Positions 25,442-34,616 of a DNA stretch of 64,000 bases are shown piece after piece. This stretch comes from Streptomyces sp. DG2A-72 (GTDB taxonomy: Bacteria > Actinomycetota > Actinomycetes > Streptomycetales > Streptomycetaceae), in the NCBI RefSeq assembly GCF_030499575.1, contig NZ_JASTLC010000001.1, positions 4,302,001 through 4,366,000 on the forward strand. Reading direction: 5' to 3'. Numbering within the stretch: the first letter of the stretch is position 1; each line of letters begins with the position of its first letter. The translations under genes were made by a program, and so were the position numbers. The notes under the pieces were generated by a model. The model worked only from the letters and a program-made list of their open reading frames with translations, made no database searches and was not told where the DNA came from.

Positions 25442-28354
25442 TCAGGCGAGGCGCGTCAGCTTGTCCGTGAAGCCCGGCTCGGCGAGGTCGGTCTGAAGCG
25501 CCACGGGCACCTCCACCGCGCCGCCCGAACCGTCACCGACGGTGAGCGTGCCCACCCTGGTGCCGGCCTTCGCGGTGTGCGGTACCTCGTCGGAGGCGAA
25601 GGACACCTTCACCTTCAGCCCGGCCCAGCCGACCGCGGAGACGTCCTTGGTGACGACGATCGGCGTCTGCCCGCCGAGCTGGTCGTCCACGTACCCGACG
25701 ACGTCGCCCTTCTTCAGGATCTTCTCCGACGTGATCGCGTCCTGGGCGGCGAGCATCGCGGTCTTGCTGACCGCGTTGACCGTGTCGATGATCGGGGCCG
25801 TGTGCTGCCCGAGGATGGCGCCGACGACGGTGACCGTCTCACCGTCGACCTCCTTGGTGGCGGCGTAGAGCAGGTTGCCGCCGGCCTTGGTGGTGGTGCC
25901 GGTCTTGATGCCGATGGCGTCGTTGTAAGGGACGAGCTTGTTGTAGTTGTTCCACCGCTGGCCCGACGGGTCGTCCCAGTAGGGCAGCTTGGTGATGTCG
26001 ACGAGCGCCTGCATCTCGACCAGTTCGTTGCCGAGCTTCACCTGGTCCTCGGCGGTGGAGACGGTGGACTCCTTCAGCCCGGAGGCGTCGGTGTACGTCG
26101 TGTTCTTCATCCCGAGTTCCTTGGCGGCGTCGTTCATCTTCTCGATGAACGCCTTCTCGGAGCCCGCGTCCCAACGCGCCAGCAGCCGGGCGATGTTGTT
26201 CGCCGACGGGATCATGATGGCCGACAGCGCCTGCTTCAGGGTGAGCGTGTCGCCCTCCTTGACGGTGTTGAGCGTCGACTCGCCGTCCTGGTTGTAGCCG
26301 CCCTCCTTCTCGGCGAGGGCGTCGACTTTGATCTTCGGCCCTTCGTCGCCGGACTTCAGCGGGTGGTCCTTGAGGACGATGTACGCGGTCATGGCCTTGG
26401 CGACCGACCCGATGGCGACCGGCTTCTGCTCGCCGAAGCTCCCCATCGTCCCTATGCCGTTGACGTCCGTCCAGCCCTGGCCCTCGCCCGGCCACGGCAG
26501 GTCGACCTTGCTGCCCTCGAAGGTGTACGAGTCCTCGGCGGTGAGCGTGAGCTCCGGCGTCGGCAGCGGACGTACAGCCTGTACGACCGCAAACACGATC
26601 GCCAGCAGCAGGACCAGCGGCGTCCAGATCTTGACCCGCCGCGCGGCCGTCCGCAGCGGCGTCTGCGGGGGCGGCGGCGTGTTCGTCAGCTCCGCCAGCA
26701 GATCCAGCGGCGGCTTCGGCGGCAACGGCTGCTGCGTCGTCCGCTCCGGCCCGACCTGCGGCACGGCACTGGTGACGTCCGGCGCGGCGGGACGCGGCTC
26801 GTCGAGCGGCTTGAGCGCGACGAACCTACTGGTGCGCTCGACGTCGGCCACGGGCTTGCGGGACTGGCCTTCATCGGGCTGGTCGGGCTTGTCGGCGTCC
26901 TTGGGCTCCGGCTTGGCCACCCCGCCCAGCTTCAGCATGGTGGTCGGCTGATCGACGGCGGGCGCGGAGGGCCGTACGGCCTTGAAGGCAGCGGTGGGCT
27001 GGTCTACGGGGGGCTTGTCGGCCTTGGGAGAGTCGTCGGCGTCGGTGTCGTCATCGACGTCGGATCCGGCGTCCGGCTCAGCGTGGGCCTCCGGCTCGGA
27101 TTTGGCCTCGGCGTCAGCCACGGCCTCACCGTCGTCGGCATCGCCCTCAGGCTCAACGTCAGCCTCGGAATCAGCCTTGGCCTCACGGCCGGCCCCGGCC
27201 TCCGCGTCAGCGTCCGCATCCGCATCCGCATCGCCCTCGGAGTCGGCACCCGCCTCGGCATCGACGTCGCCCTCCGGCTCGGCACCGGCCTCGGAATCAG
27301 CCTTGGCCCCCGGCTCGGCGTCAGCCTCCGGCTCGGCGCCGGCCTCGGAATCAGCCTTGGCCTCCGGCTCGACATCAGCCTCCGGCTCGGACTCGGACTC
27401 GGACTTGGACTTGGAGCCAGCCACGGAATCGGCTCCGGCATCACTGTCGGCCTCGGCCTCAGCGTCGCTGCCGGCGTCCGCGTCGCCCTCAAGCTCTGAG
27501 TCAGCCCCGGAATCGGCCCCTGCCTCACTGTCGGCCTCGGTCCCGGCGTCAGCCGCCTCAGCATCACCGTCGGCGTCCGCGTCGCCCTGGGAGGCGACGC
27601 CAGTCTCGGCGTCGGCACCCGCCTCGGCATCGACGTCGCCCTCCGGCTCCGCGTCGGCCTCAGCAGCCGCCTCAGCCTCACCAGCAGCCTCGTCGCCGCC
27701 TTCGGCGCCCCCATCGACATCCCCGGAAGTCACCGCGCCCTCGGCCTCGGCCTCCGCGTCCCCCTCCGACGGCTCCTCGTCCGCGACGTCAACCCAAGCA
27801 GCCACCGCCGCCCGCAGCCGGTCGTCACCCGCGGCCTTCGCCTCGCCACCGGCGGCGTTCGCGTCGTCGTCCCCCGCGGCATTCGCCTCGCCCCCGCCGG
27901 AAATGTCCTCAGGCCCGGCAGCGCCCTCCGGGCCACCACCGCCGTCACCCCCGCCCCCGGCGACGTCCGCCTCGCCCCCGCCGGAAGAGCCCTCCGGCCC
28001 AGCAGCGCCCTTCGCACCGCCGCCGTCACCCCCACCCCCGGCGACGTCCGCCTCGCCCCCGCCGGAAGAGCCCTCCGGCCCGGCGGAGTCCGCAGCACCG
28101 TCACCCTCGCCCCCGCCGGAGGCGCCGTCGGCCTCCCGCACATCCTTCGGGAGGTCTCGTACGGAGAAGACCTTCGTCGCCGTATCCACGCCACCACGCG
28201 CCTCGGACGACGAGGACGACCCCGCGTCCCGCGCCACCGCGAGGCGCGGATCCGCGGCCTCGCTCCTGGCTTCGGGAACCGGACCCGCGCTCCCCGACGT
28301 CGGTTCTGCCGACGACTCGCGCTGCTTCGACCTGTCGGGGGACTCGCCCGCCAC
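25442..28354 (-). CDS. D-alanyl-D-alanine carboxypeptidase (S11) with giant acidic cytoplasmic extension
   Basis: A 970-residue penicillin-binding protein that trims the terminal D-Ala of peptidoglycan stem peptides. The catalytic domain (about 600-970, outside the membrane) has the Ser-Lys pair in GSVAKAM (about 648), SAN (about 718) and KTG in GIKTGTTT (about 816). A single membrane helix IWTPLVLLLAIVFAVVQAV lies near 575-593. The preceding 570 residues are cytoplasmic, extremely rich in Asp, Glu, Ala and Gly, low in complexity, and partly built from tandem repeats. GTG 28354 is chosen because GGAGGAGG lies 5 bases upstream; longer frames start without a site. Such enzymes usually have about 400 residues. 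Confidence 0.9.
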   Translation of the reverse strand: MAGESPDRSKQRESSAEPTSGSAGPVPEARSEAADPRLAVARDAGSSSSSEARGGVDTATKVFSVRDLPKDVREADGASGGGEGDGAADSAGPEGSSGGGEADVAGGGGDGGGAKGAAGPEGSSGGGEADVAGGGGDGGGGPEGAAGPEDISGGGEANAAGDDDANAAGGEAKAAGDDRLRAAVAAWVDVADEEPSEGDAEAEAEGAVTSGDVDGGAEGGDEAAGEAEAAAEADAEPEGDVDAEAGADAETGVASQGDADADGDAEAADAGTEADSEAGADSGADSELEGDADAGSDAEAEADSDAGADSVAGSKSKSESESEPEADVEPEAKADSEAGAEPEADAEPGAKADSEAGAEPEGDVDAEAGADSEGDADADADADAEAGAGREAKADSEADVEPEGDADDGEAVADAEAKSEPEAHAEPDAGSDVDDDTDADDSPKADKPPVDQPTAAFKAVRPSAPAVDQPTTMLKLGGVAKPEPKDADKPDQPDEGQSRKPVADVERTSRFVALKPLDEPRPAAPDVTSAVPQVGPERTTQQPLPPKPPLDLLAELTNTPPPPQTPLRTAARRVKIWTPLVLLLAIVFAVVQAVRPLPTPELTLTAEDSYTFEGSKVDLPWPGEGQGWTDVNGIGTMGSFGEQKPVAIGSVAKAMTAYIVLKDHPLKSGDEGPKIKVDALAEKEGGYNQDGESTLNTVKEGDTLTLKQALSAIMIPSANNIARLLARWDAGSEKAFIEKMNDAAKELGMKNTTYTDASGLKESTVSTAEDQVKLGNELVEMQALVDITKLPYWDDPSGQRWNNYNKLVPYNDAIGIKTGTTTKAGGNLLYAATKEVDGETVTVVGAILGQHTAPIIDTVNAVSKTAMLAAQDAITSEKILKKGDVVGYVDDQLGGQTPIVVTKDVSAVGWAGLKVKVSFASDEVPHTAKAGTRVGTLTVGDGSGGAVEVPVALQTDLAEPGFTDKLTRLA
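27885..28112. repeat. Tandem repeats of 84 and 81 bp inside the carboxypeptidase gene
   Basis: Units beginning GCCTCGCCCCCGCCGGAA recur at 27885, 27969 and 28050. Each encodes about 27-28 residues of Gly-rich, acidic sequence (GGGEADVAGGGGDGGG followed by GPEGSS). The near identity of the units suggests recent expansion by slippage or unequal crossing-over. Confidence 0.85.
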
Positions 28355-28594
28355 CGATGCCTCCTCCATGCGCCGCACGGAGCCTTCCGTGCGCGTACCG
28401 AACCGTGAATCGCCGCCCGGACACAGCATCCCTGCCCCTGTCCGAACCATGTACCAGTGTCCTGTGTGCGGGCTTAACCCCTGCGGTAGACGAGAACGAC
28501 ATACCTGCCGGTTCCACTACATTCCGGTCACGCGCTCTCGACAGACCAATGTGAGAGGGGTCACCCTGTCATTCATCCACGCGGGGAGGCATGG

Positions 28595-29350
28595 ATGGGC
28601 AGGAGCCGCAGAACACTTCCGGAGGAGCTTCTGCTGCTGGCACTGGACCCGACCACGGGTACCACTGCACAGCCGCAGTCGCTCGACCTTGGTCTGGCCG
28701 GAGCACAGCTAGTGGAGCTGGCGCTGGCCGGACGGATAGCCCCTGACGGGGATCGTATCGCCGTGGTGTCCCCACGGCCGACTGGAGATCCGACTCTGGA
28801 CTGCGCGTTGGAGTTGCTGCGAAGGCGCGGCGCCCCGGTGCGGGCAGTCCACTGGATTGGCGGGCCACGACTTGGGCTGCGCCAGACCTACCTCTCGCAT
28901 CTGGAGCGATGCGGCATGGTGCATGCCGTGGCGGGCCAGATGTGCGGGGTATTGCCGACGACTCGCTACCAGGCGAGTCAGACCGAGATCAGCCGGGAGA
29001 TCAGGGCCCGGCTGGACTCCGCGATCCGCACCGGCGTCCCGCCGGACCCGCGGACCGCGGCACTCGCCGCACTGGCGCACGCGGTCGGCCTCGGCAAGCA
29101 CCTGTATCCGGGTAATGAGGGACGCTCGTCCCGCTCCCGGCTACGGGATCTGATCAGGCACGACCCCATGGGCGGCCTCGTGGCGCACGCCGTGATGGAC
29201 GTCCAGAACGGCGTGGCGGCCCAGCCGCGCCGCAGCCCGGCATCGGCCGGCCGCCAGGCCGCCCCCGGTGGCAGGGCCGCACCGGAACCCGCCCGCGGTG
29301 TTCCGATGCAACCGCGTCGCGGTTCCATGACGCGTGTCGTGGCCCACTGA
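28595..29350 (+). CDS. GPP34/GOLPH3 family phosphoprotein
   Basis: A 251-residue protein of the GPP34 family, related to eukaryotic Golgi phosphoprotein 3, a phosphoinositide-binding protein. Actinobacterial members often occur near signalling genes and have no settled function. The start MGRSRRTLPEELLLLALDPTTG is the family hallmark, followed by LGLAGAQLVELALAGRI and a C-terminal RTAALAALAHAVGLGKHLYPG. A Pro/Ala/Arg-rich tail of about 45 residues follows. It lies between the carboxypeptidase and an XRE regulator. Confidence 0.87.
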   Translation: MGRSRRTLPEELLLLALDPTTGTTAQPQSLDLGLAGAQLVELALAGRIAPDGDRIAVVSPRPTGDPTLDCALELLRRRGAPVRAVHWIGGPRLGLRQTYLSHLERCGMVHAVAGQMCGVLPTTRYQASQTEISREIRARLDSAIRTGVPPDPRTAALAALAHAVGLGKHLYPGNEGRSSRSRLRDLIRHDPMGGLVAHAVMDVQNGVAAQPRRSPASAGRQAAPGGRAAPEPARGVPMQPRRGSMTRVVAH

Positions 29351-29690
29351 GCCGCAGTCCCACGACACGAGCAGCACCACCCGAACCGCCACACAACCGC
29401 ACCACGCACATCAGCGCCGCACCGCATCCCCCCGGACCCGGTACGGGAGCCGCTGGACCGCGCGGGGCAATGAGGCCGTACGTCCGGACGACGACGCGGC
29501 CTCACCGCCCCGCGCGGCCGTGCGTAGCGGCGCCCGCTTGCCGCGCCACCCGGCGCCACCGCGTCCGAACTGGCGCGTACCCGCCGTATATCCACCGTTT
29601 CCCAGCGGTAAGAAGCGCCTTGGTGGCAGTCTGCTCAGCAGCAGATACGCAAAGTGGCAATCAAGGCACGCAGCCGGAGGTGCACGTCCC
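29351..29690. other. Gap upstream of the XRE regulator
   Basis: No gene with a start and ribosome site was found in these 340 bases. One frame stays open into the XRE gene, but its residues are Arg/Pro/Ser-rich noise. The last 100 bases are somewhat less GC-rich and probably hold the promoter of the XRE gene. Confidence 0.5.
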
Positions 29691-30548
29691 GTGGCGTCCA
29701 ATGTCAATCCCACCGTCAGGCGGCGCCGGCTGGGCCAGGAGCTGCGCAGGCTCCGCGAGCTCAAGGGCATGACGGCCGAGGAAGTGGCGGAACGACTGCT
29801 GGTGTCGCAGTCGAAGATCAGTCGGCTGGAGAACGGCCGGCGCAGCATCAGCCAGCGTGACGTCCGCGATCTGTGCGGGGTCTACGAGGTGGAGGACCAC
29901 CGGATCGTCGACTCGCTGATGCAAATGGCCAAGGACTCGCGCCAGCAGGGCTGGTGGCATTCGTTCGGCGACATCCCGTACAGCGTCTACATCGGCCTGG
30001 AGACGGACGCGGCGAGCCTTCGGGTGTACGACCCGCAGGTCGTCCCCGGTCTGCTGCAGACCCGGACGTACGCGGAGGCGCTCATCGCGGGCGCGCTGCC
30101 GGAGACCGCTTCCGCCGAGGTCGAGAAGCGTGTCCAGGTGCGGCTGCGCCGGCAGGAACGAATCACCGCCCCGGACAACCCGCTGCGCCTGTGGTCCGTC
30201 CTGGACGAGGCGGCATTGCGCCGGGTGGTCGGCAACCGCACCCTGATGCGCGAGCAGTTGGAGTACCTGGTCGAGCAGTCACAGCTCCCGCACGTCACCG
30301 TGCAGGTCATCCCCTTCGACATGGGCGCCCACCCCGGCCTGAACGGGCAGTACGCGATCCTGGAGTTCCCGGACGCGGCTGATTCCAGCGTGGTCTACAT
30401 CGAGGGCGTCACCAGCGATCTGTACCTGGAGAAGGCGAACGACGTCCAGAAGTACGCGGTGATGTACGAGCATTTGCGGGCGCAGGCGCTGAACGTGGAT
30501 CAGTCCCGGCAGTTCATCGCGGACATCGCTAAGGACTACGCGCGCTGA
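29691..30548 (+). CDS. XRE-family regulator with DUF5753 domain
   Basis: A 285-residue Streptomyces regulator. The helix-turn-helix is at about residues 10-60 (RLGQELRRLRELKGMTAEEVAERLLVSQSKISRLENGRR). The remaining 200 residues form the DUF5753 domain, with PQVVPGLLQTRTYAEALI and VIPFDMGAHPGLNGQYAILEFP. GTG 29691 is set by the GGAGGTG site 10 bases upstream. In this family a DUF397 gene normally follows, and here one does at 30855, 306 bases later. Such pairs govern development or antibiotic production in several Streptomyces. Confidence 0.9.
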   Translation: MASNVNPTVRRRRLGQELRRLRELKGMTAEEVAERLLVSQSKISRLENGRRSISQRDVRDLCGVYEVEDHRIVDSLMQMAKDSRQQGWWHSFGDIPYSVYIGLETDAASLRVYDPQVVPGLLQTRTYAEALIAGALPETASAEVEKRVQVRLRRQERITAPDNPLRLWSVLDEAALRRVVGNRTLMREQLEYLVEQSQLPHVTVQVIPFDMGAHPGLNGQYAILEFPDAADSSVVYIEGVTSDLYLEKANDVQKYAVMYEHLRAQALNVDQSRQFIADIAKDYAR

Positions 30549-30854
30549 GCGCTCCGCTGGAAACGCGGTCAAAACGCGCGGGCCGGTGGGGGCTGGTCGC
30601 GCAGTTCCCCGCGCCCCTTACGCGGCGCTGCCGAACCGCAGCCGATTCCCCCAGGGCCGCTCAGACTCGCCCCTGGGCAGAAAGAGGCGCACAGTACACC
30701 TTCGCCCGGCCGGGATGGAAGCTCCATTGGAATATGCCATCCGGTCGAGTGAATGGTCGCTTCATCAGCCGATGTTGGCGAGTAGCGTCGATCACGCCAT
30801 CGGGCACACCGTTGGCGCAATCTCAGCAACATCAACTGGCAATGCGGAGCAAAC
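30549..30854. other. Gap between XRE and DUF397 genes
   Basis: It holds the dispersed repeat copy at 30590-30642 and, after 30690, less GC-rich sequence that should carry the DUF397 gene's own promoter. GGAG lies 7 bases before the ATG at 30855. No other gene is visible. Confidence 0.5.
30590..30642 (-). repeat. Dispersed Streptomyces intergenic repeat, copy 2 (reverse)
   Basis: In reverse orientation this reads CGGTTCGGCAGCG, then GGGGCGCGGGGAACTGCGCG and ACCAGCC, matching copy 1 at 21376-21449. It lies 41 bases after the XRE stop. Confidence 0.75.
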
Positions 30855-31064
30855 ATGGCAATTCGTCAGGGCGCCACGGACACGTGGACCAAGTCCTCGT
30901 ACTCCACGGGAAACGGCGCGTGCGTAGAGATCAAGTCACCGGTTCTCGCGGCCATGGCCGTCCGGGACTCCAAGGTCCCCGAGGGTCCCACGCTGGCCTT
31001 CCCGGCCGACGCGTGGAACGCCTTCGTGGCTCAGGCCGGCCGGGGAGCATTCGACCTCGGCTGA
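30855..31064 (+). CDS. DUF397 protein
   Basis: A 69-residue protein of the DUF397 family, partners of XRE/DUF5753 regulators in Streptomyces. The signatures are TWTKSSYSTGNGACVEI, VAVRDSK-type AVRDSKVP, and a C-terminal LAFPADAWNAFV. It follows the XRE gene at 29691 on the same strand. A role as a small antagonist or ligand of the XRE protein has been proposed for related pairs; nothing in the sequence proves this. Confidence 0.88.
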   Translation: MAIRQGATDTWTKSSYSTGNGACVEIKSPVLAAMAVRDSKVPEGPTLAFPADAWNAFVAQAGRGAFDLG

Positions 31065-31171
31065 TGCGGCACCGTCTCCCACAACTCCATAAGCACCACA
31101 GGAAGAGCCCTCTCGACTAGCCCGCCGTCCTTGCCGAGGGGGCTCGGCTTATCTCCCGCGCCCCCTCCCCG

Positions 31172-32011
31172 CTACCTCAGCCGGTCCACGTACATGTCCG
31201 TCCCCGGCACGGTCGGCACGAACGGCGCCACCAGCTCCACCCTCCCCAGTCCCGTCTCCCCGACCGCCGTGTCCAGCCCGGTGAAGTACTCCTCCCAGCA
31301 CTCCCGCGGGTCCGCCTGAAGGAACCACAGCAGGGTCAGCCGCGTATCGACGCCCTCGACCTGCTTCACGTACGACATGCGATCCCCCGGCAGCGGGGTC
31401 GGCCGGAAGACGGTGACCATCGCTGCCGGGGAGCCCGCGAGCCGCTTCGGCAGATGGCGTGAACGCAGCCATGCCAGCAACTCGGCCCGCTGCCCGGCCG
31501 ATTCGGCGTCGACGACCTCCACGACCAGTCCGGCGTAGGGGTGGTCGAGGGCGTGGTGGTCCCGAGGCCCGGCCGCGCCGTCCCGGTAGACCGTCGCCTC
31601 GTGGTCCTGGAACGCCGTGAAGACATGCGTACGGTCCTGGTAGACGCGGCCGTCGCGGTTGAGGCGCTTGTTGATGCCGACGGTCCACTTCATGTGGTCG
31701 TCGTAGCGGCCGTCGGTGATCCAGTACGTCGAGATGTAGCAACCGGCGGTGACCGGCTGGGCGATCGCCGACTTCTCGGGGTAGCGGAGGAGCTGGAGGT
31801 CACGGGTGGCCACCCAGCGGCGCCCTGCGTACATCCAGGGCATGGCCATCGCGCCGGCGTAGTAGTGGTCGTCCTCGTACCAGCGGTTGTAGGCGTACTC
31901 GTGGCCCGGATGCGGTTCGACCATGGTGATCAGGGCGTGGCCCGGGTGGACACCGTACGGGCCTACGGCGGCCAGCTCGGCGTACGTGTCGCTGCGGGTG
32001 TCGTCGCTCAT
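31172..32011 (-). CDS. EthD-like (dimeric alpha-beta barrel) protein
   Basis: A 279-residue cytosolic protein. The N-terminal half contains NRWYEDDHYYAGAMAMPWMYAGRRWVA, resembling EthD/DabA dimeric-barrel domains found in catabolic and polyketide pathways. The C-terminal half contains another barrel-like segment (LLWFLQADPRECWEEYFTGLD). I cannot name a reaction. It is divergent from an SDR gene across a 75-base promoter with a TetR-like palindrome. That palindrome is shared with the catabolic cluster at the end of the window, so a degradative role is likely. Confidence 0.65.
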   Translation of the reverse strand: MSDDTRSDTYAELAAVGPYGVHPGHALITMVEPHPGHEYAYNRWYEDDHYYAGAMAMPWMYAGRRWVATRDLQLLRYPEKSAIAQPVTAGCYISTYWITDGRYDDHMKWTVGINKRLNRDGRVYQDRTHVFTAFQDHEATVYRDGAAGPRDHHALDHPYAGLVVEVVDAESAGQRAELLAWLRSRHLPKRLAGSPAAMVTVFRPTPLPGDRMSYVKQVEGVDTRLTLLWFLQADPRECWEEYFTGLDTAVGETGLGRVELVAPFVPTVPGTDMYVDRLR

Positions 32012-32041
32012 GCGGTTCCCCTTTCCTGCGGTCGCCCATAC

Positions 32042-32058
32042 TCTGACGCTCCGTCAGA
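32042..32058. promoter_or_regulatory. TetR-type palindromic operator
   Basis: TCTGACG-CTC-CGTCAGA is a perfect 7-bp inverted repeat in the divergent promoter between the EthD-like and SDR genes. The same layout (TCTGAYG, a short spacer and CCGTCAGA) recurs at 63439-63457 and, less perfectly, at 63493-63511. It probably controls both directions. Confidence 0.7.
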
Positions 32059-32086
32059 TAGAGCGGAAGAGGCGGGAGGGAACGGG

Positions 32087-32872
32087 ATGTCACTGCTCGC
32101 GGGCAAGACGGTCGTCGTGTCGGGAGTCGGGGCAGGGCTCGGGCATCAGGTCGCGGCGGCCGTCGTACGGGACGGGGGCAATGCCGTGCTGGGGGCGCGG
32201 ACGGAGGCGAATCTCGCCAAGAGCGCCACCGAGATCGATCCGGACGGGGCGCACACGGCGTACCGGGCGACGGACATCACCGACGAGACGCAGTGCGAGG
32301 CCCTCTCCGGGTTGGCGCGGGAGCGGTTCGGGCGGATCGACGCGGTCGTCCATGTGGCCGCATGGGACAGCTGCTTCGGCGGTCTGGAGGATGCCGACTT
32401 CGTGACGTGGCAGTCGGTGATCGACGTGAATCTGCTGGGGTCGCTGCGGATGACCCGGGCCTGCCTTCCGGCGCTGAAGTCGGGCGGGGGCTCGGTGGTG
32501 TTCATCGGGACGCAGTCGGCGGTGGCGGCGCCCTCGGAGGTGCGGCAGGCGGCGTACGCGGCCTCGAAGGGGGCGCTGACCAGCGCGATGTACTCGCTGG
32601 CGCGGGAGTTGGGTCCGCATCGGATCCGGGTGAACACCGTGCTGCCGGGGTGGATGTGGGGGCCGCCGGTGCGGGCGTTCGTGCAATTCGCCGCGCAGAC
32701 CGAGGCGGTGCCGCAGGCGGACGTACTGAAGCGGCTGACGGATCGGATGGCACTGCCGGAACTGGCCACGGACGGGGACGTGGCGGACGCGGCGGTTTTC
32801 CTGGCGTCGGACCGGGCGCGGGCGATCACGGGACAGTCGTTGCTGGTCAATGCGGGGGAGCTGATGCGCTGA
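32087..32872 (+). CDS. Short-chain dehydrogenase/reductase
   Basis: A 261-residue NAD(P)-dependent SDR. The cofactor loop is VVSGVGAGLGHQVA. The catalytic set is Ser in VFIGTQSAVA and Tyr-Lys in AAYAASKGAL. The C-terminal ending AITGQSLLVNAGELM is that of the classical SDR type. ATG 32087 is preceded by GGGAGGGAA. It is divergent from the EthD-like gene and shares the palindromic operator. Substrate unknown, but context fits oxidation of a hydroxylated carbon compound. Confidence 0.87.
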   Translation: MSLLAGKTVVVSGVGAGLGHQVAAAVVRDGGNAVLGARTEANLAKSATEIDPDGAHTAYRATDITDETQCEALSGLARERFGRIDAVVHVAAWDSCFGGLEDADFVTWQSVIDVNLLGSLRMTRACLPALKSGGGSVVFIGTQSAVAAPSEVRQAAYAASKGALTSAMYSLARELGPHRIRVNTVLPGWMWGPPVRAFVQFAAQTEAVPQADVLKRLTDRMALPELATDGDVADAAVFLASDRARAITGQSLLVNAGELMR

Positions 32873-32904
32873 GCCGTTTTTCGGGGTTCATGTCTGTGAA
32901 CGTA

Positions 32905-32940
32905 GGTCATCAAGGAGAACATTTTTACTCTCCCTTGACC
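32905..32940. promoter_or_regulatory. Inverted repeat upstream of the symporter gene
   Basis: GGTCATCAAGGAG and CTCCCTTGACC form an imperfect inverted repeat around an A/T-rich centre (ACATTTTTA). The right arm contains TTGACC, a possible -35 hexamer. The site is about 80 bases before the symporter ATG. An operator or promoter is the likely role. Confidence 0.5.
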
Positions 32941-33020
32941 TGACGCTTGCTTGTCGTGCTCGCGTAAACGCACTCACGATGAGCGGGCCGTTCACATGGC
33001 GGACCCTGGAAGGGGGGCAC

Positions 33021-34595
33021 ATGAACAGTCTCGACTGGGCCGTGCTCATCGGCTATTTCGGTGTGATGGTCGCCATCGGCGTCTGGTCGCACAAGCGCGT
33101 GGACAACGTCAGCGACTTCTTCACGGCCGGCGGCAAGATGCCCTGGTGGCTCTCCGGCATCTCGCACCACATGTCGGGCTACAGCGCGGTGATGTTCACC
33201 GGCTACGCGGGTATCGCCTACACCTACGGCGTCACATCCTTCGTGACCTGGTCCTTCCCGATCGCCCTCGGTATCGCCATCGGGTCGAAGCTGTTCGCGC
33301 CGCGCATCAACCGGCTGCGCTCCCGGCTGCACGTCGCCTCCCCGCTCGAGTACTTGAAGAACCGCTACGACCTCAAGACCCAGCAGGCGCTGGCCTGGTC
33401 CGGGATGCTGCTGAAGATCGTGGACGTGGGCGCTAAGTGGGCCGCGATCGCGACACTGCTGTCGGTGTTCACGGGTGTGTCGCTGAACCAGGGCATCCTC
33501 ATCACCGGTTCCATCACCGCGATCTACTGCACCATCGGCGGCCTGTGGGCGGACGCGCTGACCGAACTCGGCCAGTTCGTCATCCAACTCCTCGCCGGTA
33601 TCGCGATGTTCGTCGCGGTGATCGTCGAACTCGACAACAAGGGCATCGGGTTCTTCGGCGCCTGGGACGAGCCGGCGCTCCAGGGCCACGACAAGCCGCT
33701 GGTCGGACCGTACGGAACCGTCTTCCTGCTCGCCTTCCTCTTCATCAAGCTCTTCGAGTACAACGGCGGCATGCTCAACCAGGCCCAGCGCTACATGGCC
33801 ACGCGTAACGCACACGAGGCCGAGCGCTCGGCACGCCTGTCGGCGATCCTCTGGCTGGTGTGGCCGCTCGTCCTGTTCTTCCCCATGTGGATGTCGCCGC
33901 TGCTGGTCGAGTCGCAGAAGCCGGACGGTTCCGACTCCTACGGCCTGATGACCGAACAACTCCTCCCGCACGGCCTGTTGGGCCTGGTCATCGTCGGCTT
34001 CTTCTCACACACCATGGCCATGTGCTCCTCCGACGCCAACGCGATCGCGGCCGTCTTCACCCGTGACTGCGCGCCGGTGATCTGGCGCAGGGCACGGAGC
34101 TGGAGCCAGGGTCAGGGCCTGCGCGTGGCCCGCGTGGCCACGGTCGTCTTCCTGGGCCTGTCCATGGCGGCGGCCACCCAGGTCAACTCCCCGACCTTCA
34201 AGGACATCATCACGGTCGTGATCAAGTGGGTGGCCGGACTGATGGGCCCGATGGCGATCCCGATGATGCTGGGCCTGCTGCGCCCGTTCCGCCGCTCCGG
34301 CCCGACCGCCGCGCTCACCAGCTGGGCCATGGGCCTGTTCGCCTTCTGGCTGGTCAACTACCCGATCAACTGGAACGTCGAGGGCGGCGTCCCGCTCCAG
34401 TACCAGGTGTCGATCCCGCTGGCGGTGTCGCTGGTCCTGTACATCCTCATCGGCTTCGTGAAGCCGGAGGACACCCCGGAGCGGCTCGCGATCATCGAGA
34501 AGATCAACACGGACGGGGACGGGGCGGCGGCCGCCACGGTACCGGCTCCGGCGGGAGCGGGGGACGACGTGGTGCGTACGACGGTGAAGGACTGA
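33021..34595 (+). CDS. Sodium:solute symporter (SSS family)
   Basis: A 524-residue transporter with about 13 membrane helices, of the SSS family that imports solutes with Na+. Typical parts are the first helix LDWAVLIGYFGVMVAIGVWSHK, the FFTAGGKMPWWLSGISHHMSGYSAVMFTGYAG segment of helices 2-3 and SHTMAMCSSDANAIAAVFTRD near helix 8. ATG 33021 is placed after GGAAGGGGGG; an upstream ATG at 32979 has no site. The solute is not evident; related actinobacterial proteins are annotated for sugars or myo-inositol. Confidence 0.88.
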   Translation: MNSLDWAVLIGYFGVMVAIGVWSHKRVDNVSDFFTAGGKMPWWLSGISHHMSGYSAVMFTGYAGIAYTYGVTSFVTWSFPIALGIAIGSKLFAPRINRLRSRLHVASPLEYLKNRYDLKTQQALAWSGMLLKIVDVGAKWAAIATLLSVFTGVSLNQGILITGSITAIYCTIGGLWADALTELGQFVIQLLAGIAMFVAVIVELDNKGIGFFGAWDEPALQGHDKPLVGPYGTVFLLAFLFIKLFEYNGGMLNQAQRYMATRNAHEAERSARLSAILWLVWPLVLFFPMWMSPLLVESQKPDGSDSYGLMTEQLLPHGLLGLVIVGFFSHTMAMCSSDANAIAAVFTRDCAPVIWRRARSWSQGQGLRVARVATVVFLGLSMAAATQVNSPTFKDIITVVIKWVAGLMGPMAIPMMLGLLRPFRRSGPTAALTSWAMGLFAFWLVNYPINWNVEGGVPLQYQVSIPLAVSLVLYILIGFVKPEDTPERLAIIEKINTDGDGAAAATVPAPAGAGDDVVRTTVKD

Positions 34596-34616
34596 CTCCG
34601 ACGCGGCCGGCGCAGG

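Noticed and set aside
25373..27499. 708-codon plus-strand frame opposite the carboxypeptidase gene
   Set aside because: The repeated, low-complexity residues come from the Asp/Glu codons of the minus-strand gene. The S11 motifs and ribosome site identify the minus-strand gene.
27000..28100. CRISPR-like repeats
   Set aside because: The repeats are in-frame low-complexity codons with unequal 81/84-bp units and no unique spacers.
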